NCBI GenBank assembly: GCA_037440105.1
Contig: JBBIUS010000014.1
Coordinates: forward strand, 1 to 18,273
DNA: 18,273 bases
Source of the DNA: JBBIUS01 sp037440105
GTDB taxonomy: Bacteria > Patescibacteriota > Patescibacteriia > XYB2-FULL-38-15
Direction of reading: 5' to 3'
Under the pieces are notes generated by a model. That model did no database searches and was not told the origin of the DNA. It saw only the letters and a program-made list of their open reading frames with translations. Made by a program: the position numbers and the translations under genes. Shown piece by piece: positions 14,616 through 18,273 of this stretch. Within the stretch, counting starts at the first letter, position 1. Every line of letters begins with the position of its first letter.

Positions 14616-14835
14616 CAAATTTTTTAATAAATTTTTTTAAGAAATTTTTAAACCGCGTTATAGATAAAAGTTTGTTTTGTTTATTTATCCGATATTTTTT
14701 TATTTTTTTAAATATTTGATGTTTAATTTAAATTGTTGTGTAGCGGTCTAGATACTGATAGGTTTGCTATAGTTTGATATAGACACACAGGTAGACAGAA
14801 GCATAATTTATATAATTTTAATTTTAATTTTATTA
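14616..14835. other. AT-rich intergenic stretch, no gene recognised
   Basis: Very AT-rich with T runs (for example 14631-14655). An imperfect 10-bp tandem (TTTGCTATAG, then TTTGATATAG) lies near 14763-14782. The T-rich AAATTT repeats just after the 14615 stop may serve as a weak terminator. No open frame with protein-like composition and no RNA gene was seen. Confidence 0.5.
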
Positions 14836-14869
14836 TTGACATTTTAATCGCCTAGGTGATTAAAATATC
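14836..14869 (+). promoter_or_regulatory. Palindromic site within a candidate promoter (left inverted repeat)
   Basis: TTGACA at 14836-14841 and TAAAAT at 14861-14866 are 19 bp apart. Bases 14841-14866 form a 26-bp palindrome centred on CCTAGG with a single mismatched pair. A palindrome lying between -35 and -10 is a typical operator position. It would control the PaaX/Cas2-like gene, whose ATG is 82 bp further on. Confidence 0.55.
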
Positions 14870-14950
14870 GTTTACTTCGTCCGTAATTATATATTTTTAA
14901 TTTTAAAATTGTTGCGTACTTTTCATGCCGTCAATTTATTTACACTATTT

Positions 14951-15508
14951 ATGAAGCAATCAACTAAAGGATTGGCGAAATTAATTCTTAATACTCTTGC
15001 GGGAGGGGCCCTTGCAATTACTGTTGCTGGACTTTCGGGGGGGGGTATAAAGGCTCTAAAATTCTAAAGCGTTTTGTGCGGGGACAGATTTGGTATATTA
15101 AAAGAGAATTAAGAAGACATCATCGCTTGAGAATGATAGAATTAAAAGAATTTCATAACGGTTGTCTCAAAGTCAAGATAACTGCGATGGGGCAAAAAGC
15201 ACTATTCCGCGATAAAGTCTTTCATTGTAAAATAAAACCCCTGTCTCGATGGGACGGGAAATGGCGTGTTCTTATTTTTGATATACCTAATACACAGAAA
15301 ACAGCGCGTGATATGCTCCGGAGACGATTGTGTGGAATGGGTTTTTATCCTATTCAGAAAAGTGTTTTTGTGTGCCCATTTCCTTGTGAAAGAGAAATAA
15401 AATTAGTAAAAGATTTTTTTTGAGATCAGCGATCAACATTTGCATCTTATTTTGGCAGTTTCGCTTGGTTCTTTAGAAAAATTGGTGCGTAAGGAATTCA
15501 ACATTTGA
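14951..15508 (+). pseudogene. PaaX/Cas2-like protein, disrupted at two homopolymer tracts
   Basis: Three frames together make one protein of about 185 aa. The first part, from ATG 14951, encodes KQSTKGLAKLILNTLAGG and so on into a nine-G run (15037-15045), after which its frame stops at TAA. The second frame continues from the G run (GYKGSKILKRFVRGQIWYIK) through the winged-helix-like region into the diagnostic Cas2/PaaX C-terminal domain: RWDGKWRVLIFDIPNTQK, ARDMLRRRLCGMGFYPIQKS, VFVCPFPCEREIK. It stops in an eight-T run (15414-15421). The third frame supplies a plausible end (FEISDQHLHLILAVSLGS to 15508). Ten Gs and seven Ts would restore one frame. It could be a true pseudogene, a phase-variable gene, or two consensus errors. 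Confidence 0.75.
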
Positions 15509-15523
15509 GTAAAAAGAATTTTT

Positions 15524-15541
15524 GAGGAGACTGATATGTAG
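15524..15541 (+). other. Shine-Dalgarno followed by a start-stop (ATG TAG)
   Basis: GAGGAG at 15524-15529 is followed six bases later by ATG (15536-15538) and immediately TAG (15539-15541). It looks like the beginning of a lost gene or a chance minimal ORF; no coding sequence follows in this frame. Confidence 0.3.
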
Positions 15542-15560
15542 TTTAATATATTATCCAATT

Positions 15561-15594
15561 GATATTTTAATCACCTAGGCGACAAAAATGTTAA
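15561..15594 (-). repeat. Right inverted repeat, copy of 14836-14869
   Basis: It begins GATATTTTAATCACCTAGGC on the plus strand and is the reverse complement of the left site except at three positions. It is less palindromic than the left copy. AATTGATA occurs at both 15557-15564 and 15593-15600. The remaining stretch to the dnaX promoter (about 15601-15684) shows nothing further. Confidence 0.7.
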
Positions 15595-15684
15595 TTGATA
15601 AGAAATTAATTTTTTTGCTTTTATTCGGAGCTACGGAAAGTGGAAATTTTATTTTAAGTTTCGATATCTTTTGAAAGGTTAGAT

Positions 15685-15713
15685 TTGCGAAAAATATTCA
15701 ACTTATGTACAAT
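15685..15713 (+). promoter_or_regulatory. dnaX promoter giving a near-leaderless transcript
   Basis: TTGCGA (15685-15690), a 17-bp spacer and TACAAT (15708-15713). The ATG at 15722 begins nine bases after the -10, so transcription would start at or within a couple of bases of the start codon. No Shine-Dalgarno is present, consistent with leaderless translation. Confidence 0.6.
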
Positions 15714-15721
15714 ACCAGAAT

Positions 15722-16927
15722 ATGGCAACGACTTTATATAGAAAATATAGACCTCAGAGTTGGAAAGAGGTAACGAATCAGAACCACATCAAAATTGCTT
15801 TGCAGAATGAAATTGAAACAGGCAAAATTGCCCATGCCTATCTTCTTTGCGGGCCACGGGGAGTTGGAAAAACTACCGCAGCACGACTTTTAGCTAAGGC
15901 AATAAATTGTGAAAAAAGAAAGGACGGGGAATCAGAACCTTGCAACAAATGTGATTCATGTCAGGAAATTACTTCTGGTCGGGATTTAGATATTGTGGAA
16001 ATTGACGCGGCCTCCCACACTGGGGTAGATAACGTTCGTGAGAACATTATTAATAGCGCTAAATTTTCTCCTTCGCGAAGGAAATTTAAAGTTTTTATTA
16101 TTGATGAAGTACACATGCTTTCTACGTCTGCTTTTAACGCGCTTTTAAAGATTATCGAAGAGCCGCCAGCGCGAGTTGTTTTTGTTTTAGCTACAACGGA
16201 AGTCCATAAAGTGCCAGCGACAATTGTTTCTCGCTGTCAGAGATTTGATTTTAAAAAAGTTTCTCGCCGAGAAATTATTGAACGTTTAAAATATATTTTA
16301 AAACAAGAACATATTGAGGTAGATGAGAGTATTTTGGCAAGTATTGCGAGATCGTCAGAAGGCTGCGTCCGGGATGCCGAAAGTTTACTTGGTCAAGTTT
16401 TAGCTTTACGTGAAACAGGCAAAAAAATTAGCCGAGAACAGGCAGAGCTTGTTATTCCTAAATCTGATTTTAATTTGGTTAGTGAGCTAGTAGACTATTT
16501 GGCGAGTCGAGATGCGGAAAAATCATTGCGTTTAATCAATAAATTAGTGGAAGAAGGGATTGATCTGTATCAGTTCACTTCTGATCTGATAGAGTTCCTG
16601 AGAAAAATTTTACTCACCAAAGTAAGTGGAAATTTATCTGAGTTTTCTTTTGATCTTGACGAAGATTTAGAAAGAAAAATTAATCAACTATCCAAGGAAA
16701 TTGAATTACACCAACTTATTTCTTGGCTTGATCTTTTTATCGCAAAAAAACAAGAATTAAAATATTCAGAAATTATTCAATTGCCACTTGAGATGGCGGT
16801 AGTAGAAATTGTTGGCGATTTTTCGGTGGTAAGGGAAAATTATCCCTTGAAACCATCAAAAAATTTCGAAGAAAAGCCAAAAGTTAAGTCAATACTCGTT
16901 AATGAGATAAAAAAAATGAAAAAATAA
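15722..16927 (+). CDS. dnaX: DNA polymerase III subunit gamma/tau, ATPase and oligomerisation part
   Basis: DnaX is the motor of the clamp loader that opens the sliding clamp at the replication fork. 401 aa to the in-frame TAA. It starts with the family-typical LYRKYRPQSWKEV. Walker A is GPRGVGKT (44-51). Zinc-module cysteines are C63, C74, C77 and C80 (CNKCDSC). Walker B is DEVH (128-131). LATTEVHKVPATIVSRCQRF carries the SRC motif (160-162). The collar domain follows (about 225-360). The reading frame then meets TAA at 16925-16927 inside an A-rich stretch, yet the same frame continues downstream with a recognisable C-terminal domain. The product as it stands would be gamma-like: ATPase without the tau-like end. 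Confidence 0.94.
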   Translation: MATTLYRKYRPQSWKEVTNQNHIKIALQNEIETGKIAHAYLLCGPRGVGKTTAARLLAKAINCEKRKDGESEPCNKCDSCQEITSGRDLDIVEIDAASHTGVDNVRENIINSAKFSPSRRKFKVFIIDEVHMLSTSAFNALLKIIEEPPARVVFVLATTEVHKVPATIVSRCQRFDFKKVSRREIIERLKYILKQEHIEVDESILASIARSSEGCVRDAESLLGQVLALRETGKKISREQAELVIPKSDFNLVSELVDYLASRDAEKSLRLINKLVEEGIDLYQFTSDLIEFLRKILLTKVSGNLSEFSFDLDEDLERKINQLSKEIELHQLISWLDLFIAKKQELKYSEIIQLPLEMAVVEIVGDFSVVRENYPLKPSKNFEEKPKVKSILVNEIKKMKK

Positions 16928-17281
16928 TTTGCTGAAACGCCGCTTGTTACAAATCTTACTTTAGAGCAGGTAAAGGAAAAGTGGTTTGATGTCTTGAGGC
17001 TTGCTGCCGAGCGTAATCCATCTTTGGTTTTTATTTTACGTGTTGGCCAGCCAGTCGCCATTGAAGCTGACAACTTACAAATAGGTTTTAAGTATCGTTT
17101 TCATAAAGAGAGAATTAACGAGGCAAAATATAATTCGATTTTACGCGGTCTAATTCGAGAAGTGATAGGAAGAGATATTAAAGTTAGCGGTATTGTAGTT
17201 GATTTGCCAGAGCCTCCTAGTCCGCCACCAGTTGAAATAAATAAAGTTTTAGAAGAATTTGGAGGAAAAGTCATTGACTGA
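16928..17281 (+). pseudogene. In-frame continuation of dnaX: tau-like C-terminal domain
   Basis: From 16928 to the TGA at 17281 the frame is the same as upstream dnaX and encodes AETPLVTNLTLEQVKEKW, FDVLRLAAERNPSLVFILRV, EADNLQIGFKYRFHKERINE and IREVIGRDIKVSGIVVD. This is the pattern of the domain that follows the collar in many bacterial DnaX proteins. No ATG or GTG start lies near its beginning; TTG at 16994 is possible but would cut the domain. So it is either the end of dnaX cut off by a nonsense codon, a product of stop-codon readthrough, or the result of a sequence error. About 117 codons. Confidence 0.75.
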
Positions 17282-17304
17282 ATATAAAATTAAATTTCTA
17301 CATC

Positions 17305-17334
17305 AAAAAACCCATCGTACAGTTGGGTTTTTTT
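17305..17334 (+). terminator. Rho-independent terminator after dnaX
   Basis: AAAAAACCCA (17305-17314) pairs with TGGGTTTTTT (17324-17333) around a 9-nt loop and runs into T's. The stem can extend outward with ATC/GAT around one bulge. It lies 24 bp after the TGA of the C-terminal dnaX segment, supporting both parts being one transcription unit. Confidence 0.88.
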
Positions 17335-17340
17335 GATTTT

Positions 17341-17425
17341 GTGGCAGGGGGAGAGATATTTGCCTCGCCTCGGCTTCTTGTCCCGCGGGTCAAGAAACAG
17401 TTCCTTCGAGGTTTCTTGCTGTTGG
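17341..17425. other. GC-richer stretch with two mutually exclusive hairpins
   Basis: TTCTTG (17375-17380) can pair with CAAGAA (17391-17396), closing over the palindrome CCCGCGGG (17382-17389). Alternatively, CAAGAAAC (17391-17398) can pair with GTTTCTTG (17411-17418). The shared CAAGAA segment makes the two structures exclusive. Base composition is richer in G and C than the flanks. It lies between the dnaX terminator and the arsR promoter, so it is outside both transcripts as I draw them. It could be a small RNA, a repeat remnant or nothing. Confidence 0.4.
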
Positions 17426-17474
17426 ATTTTGTAATAAAAATTTGGTGTGTTATTTAAATATTATGCAGCAAAAT

Positions 17475-17504
17475 TTGACAATTAGAAAAAAATTTGAATA
17501 TAAT
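17475..17504 (+). promoter_or_regulatory. Consensus sigma-70-type promoter of the arsR operon
   Basis: TTGACA (17475-17480), an 18-bp spacer and TATAAT (17499-17504): both hexamers are exact consensus. This is the strongest promoter in the window and is covered by the operator at 17502-17523. Confidence 0.9.
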
Positions 17505-17523
17505 ATCAATATAGATTGATATT
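17502..17523. promoter_or_regulatory. ArsR-type palindromic operator
   Basis: ATATCAAT (17503-17510) and ATTGATAT (17515-17522) form a perfect 8-bp inverted repeat with a 4-bp spacer, extended by an A/T pair on each side. It overlaps the -10 and the likely transcription start. The ATCAA...TTGAT pattern is typical of ArsR/SmtB operators, so autorepression relieved by metal or metalloid binding is the likely mode. Confidence 0.82.
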
Positions 17524-17536
17524 TGTGAATAACTAT

Positions 17537-17842
17537 ATGAATTTTAATTGCTGTAAAACCAAAAAATCGCAGATAAAAATCACAAAGATTATAGATTTTC
17601 TGAAAATTATTTCGGAAGAAAATCGTCTAAAAATTTTATGTATTTTGCAAAAACAAGAAAAGTGCGTTTGCGAGATCTGGCAATTTTTGGATTTGCCGCA
17701 GACTTTAATTTCTCACCACCTTAAAGTGTTGAAAGACGCCGGCTTAATCAATTCAAGGAAGGAAAAGACAAAAGTTTTTTATTTCTTAAACAAGAAAAAC
17801 ATTAAAAGGTCCCTATCTTTATTAAATAAATTTATTAAATAA
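17537..17842 (+). CDS. ArsR/SmtB-family metal-responsive repressor
   Basis: 101 aa from ATG 17537. This start lies beyond the operator; an upstream in-frame TTG (17516) is inside the operator and GTG 17525 is possible. A winged helix-turn-helix is evident: SEENRLKILCIL, then EKCVCEIWQFLDLPQTLISHHLKVLKDAGLI-type recognition helix, then the wing (KEKTKVFYFLNKK). The CVC pair (C43, C45) sits where the ELCVCDL metal-binding motif lies in ArsR and CadC. The N-terminal C5-C6 pair recalls the extra thiols of CadC, so a thiolate site for As(III), Cd(II) or Pb(II) is plausible; the inducer is not determined. First gene of an operon with a thioredoxin-fold protein 5 bp downstream and then a permease. 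Confidence 0.88.
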   Translation: MNFNCCKTKKSQIKITKIIDFLKIISEENRLKILCILQKQEKCVCEIWQFLDLPQTLISHHLKVLKDAGLINSRKEKTKVFYFLNKKNIKRSLSLLNKFIK

Positions 17843-17847
17843 CCGAT

Positions 17848-18081
17848 ATGATTATCAAAATTTTGGGCTCTGGTTGCCCCAATTGCCAGAAATTGGAACA
17901 AAACGCCAAAAAAGCAATAGAAGAACTGGGATTAAAAGATGTTCAGGTTGAACATATCTATGATATAAACAAAATCGTGGAAATGGGCGTAATGGCAACA
18001 CCAGCTATTGCTTTTGATGAACAAATTAAAGTCGCAGGCAGAATTCCTGATGTAGAAGAAATTAAAAGTTGGCTTAAATAA
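17848..18081 (+). CDS. Small thioredoxin-fold redox-active disulfide protein
   Basis: 77 aa, resembling the small archaeal/bacterial glutaredoxin-like 'redox-active disulfide protein' family. Redox motif C10-P-N-C13 in GSGCPNCQKLEQNAKKA, and the conserved cis-proline before beta-3 in MATPAIAFD (P53). It ends VEEIKSWLK, the normal length for this family. No signal peptide, so cytoplasmic. It lies 5 bp after arsR and is followed by the permease gene. This trio recurs in metal/metalloid-response operons, where the protein may reduce or hand over thiol-bound substrate; that role is inference. Confidence 0.87.
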   Translation: MIIKILGSGCPNCQKLEQNAKKAIEELGLKDVQVEHIYDINKIVEMGVMATPAIAFDEQIKVAGRIPDVEEIKSWLK

Positions 18082-18094
18082 AATAAATTTATAA

Positions 18095-18273
18095 TTTACA
18101 AGAAAAGAAATTAACATCTTTATTTTTCTTGTTGGTTTGTTTTTGCTGTTTTACTTCATGCCGATGAATTCAGCTTTATTCACTGGTGCTATTTTATCTG
18201 GTTTCCAGTTGCTGCACGAATACGCCCGCCAGCATGTTTTAACTTGCCTTTTGCCGGCTTTTTTTATTGCCGG
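18095..18273 (+). CDS. Permease of the YraQ/DUF318 type, N-terminal fragment
   Basis: The frame is open from 18095 (after TAA 18092-18094) to the end of the window. It reads FTRKEINIFIFLVGLFLLFY, then MPMNSALFTGAILSGFQLLH, EYARQHVLTCLLPAFFIA, matching the first helices of predicted permeases of the YraQ/DUF318 group (compare the YAREHVL..PAFFIAGA-type motif). These often sit next to ArsR and small redox proteins and are linked to metalloid or metal efflux. The start is unclear: no ATG, GTG or TTG lies where the family usually begins (near 18095-18110). Options are ATT 18110, TTG 18137 or ATG 18158. The gene is cut by the window edge. Confidence 0.7.

Larger units (their letters stand above)
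14836..15594 (+). mobile_element. 759-bp unit bounded by 34-bp inverted repeats, carrying a PaaX/Cas2-like gene
   Basis: The left end (14836-14869) and the right end (15561-15594, read in reverse complement) match at 31 of 34 positions, with an unbroken shared core around CGCCTAGGTGATTAAAATAT. The only gene between them is the broken PaaX/Cas2-like gene. The size and symmetry suit a small insertion element or MITE-like unit. The alternative is that these are two operators of the encoded regulator. No convincing target-site duplication is visible outside the repeats. Confidence 0.5.

Noticed and set aside
14836..14866. MerR-type promoter (19-bp spacer with palindrome)
   Set aside because: The spacing fits, but the downstream gene is PaaX/Cas2-like and no MerR gene is in the window. 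I keep it only as a palindromic operator candidate.
15557..15600. AATTGATA at 15557 and 15593 as a target-site duplication
   Set aside because: It flanks only the right repeat copy, is AT-rich, and has no match outside the left repeat, so chance is likely.
16925..16927. Alternative genetic code with TAA as a sense codon
   Set aside because: Other genes here end normally at TAA (dnaJ, the surface protein, arsR). Recoding known in some CPR lineages concerns TGA, and TGA also serves as a normal stop here (cysS).
16905..16935. E. coli-style programmed -1 frameshift in dnaX
   Set aside because: The A8 run looks slippery, but the downstream domain is in the same frame as the upstream part. A -1 shift here would hit a TGA a few codons later and not reach the C-terminal domain.
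17341..17425. tRNA gene on the minus strand
   Set aside because: The GCAGGGGGAGAGATATTTG stretch recalls a tRNA 3' half, but there is no proper T-arm consensus, no acceptor pairing and no anticodon arm. The hairpins found do not make a cloverleaf.

Overview
The window looks like a chromosomal segment of a Candidate Phyla Radiation (Patescibacteria, Parcubacteria-like) bacterium. The inference rests on moderately AT-rich DNA, few Shine-Dalgarno sites, short intergenic gaps filled with 7-bp-periodic repeats, and gene types that I associate with these genomes: a surface protein starting 'AAWQEPTEAPPGG', a membrane-anchored VirD4/HerA-like ATPase behind a proline-rich small protein, and a PaaX/Cas2-like protein. 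I had no database search, so the phylum is an inference.

Layout. 1-1445: the 3' end of dnaK and a complete type I dnaJ. 1560-4139: a four-helix membrane protein, a secreted hendecad-repeat helical-hairpin protein and a LysM/transmembrane/coiled-coil protein, the last with the only strong Shine-Dalgarno site in the window. 4345-6999: an 884-residue repetitive surface protein. 7027-7954: a REP-associated tyrosine transposase (RAYT) inside arrays of REP-like hairpins, with a 96-bp perfect direct repeat on both sides. 7974-10495: cysS (+) convergent with a corA-like gene (-). 10650-14615: a proline-rich small protein, the TM-anchored T4CP-like ATPase and a conserved-looking hypothetical protein, probably one operon. 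14836-15594: a 759-bp unit bounded by 34-bp inverted repeats, carrying a PaaX/Cas2-like gene broken at a G9 and a T8 tract. 15722-17281: dnaX, interrupted by an in-frame TAA between the ATPase part and the tau-like C-terminal domain. 17475-18273: an ArsR-regulated operon (arsR, thioredoxin-fold protein, start of a permease) with a consensus promoter and palindromic operator.

The most unusual signal is a class of intergenic elements sharing architecture but not sequence: about 78-81 bp, two inverted arms of five 7-bp units each around an 8-11 nt spacer, lying directly upstream of start codons (277-357, 1475-1559, 10568-10645). There are related arrays at 2217-2250 and across the cysS stop codon, and a period-8 array encodes the tail of DnaK. 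Second is the REP/RAYT locus, where three stem variants differ by paired compensatory changes. Third is the inverted-repeat-bounded PaaX/Cas2-like unit with a homopolymer-disrupted gene.

Promoters often show an extended -10 (TGnTATAAT-like), and dnaX appears to be transcribed almost without a leader. Two genes are interrupted (the PaaX/Cas2-like gene and dnaX). Sequencing or consensus error must be excluded before either is given a biological reading.
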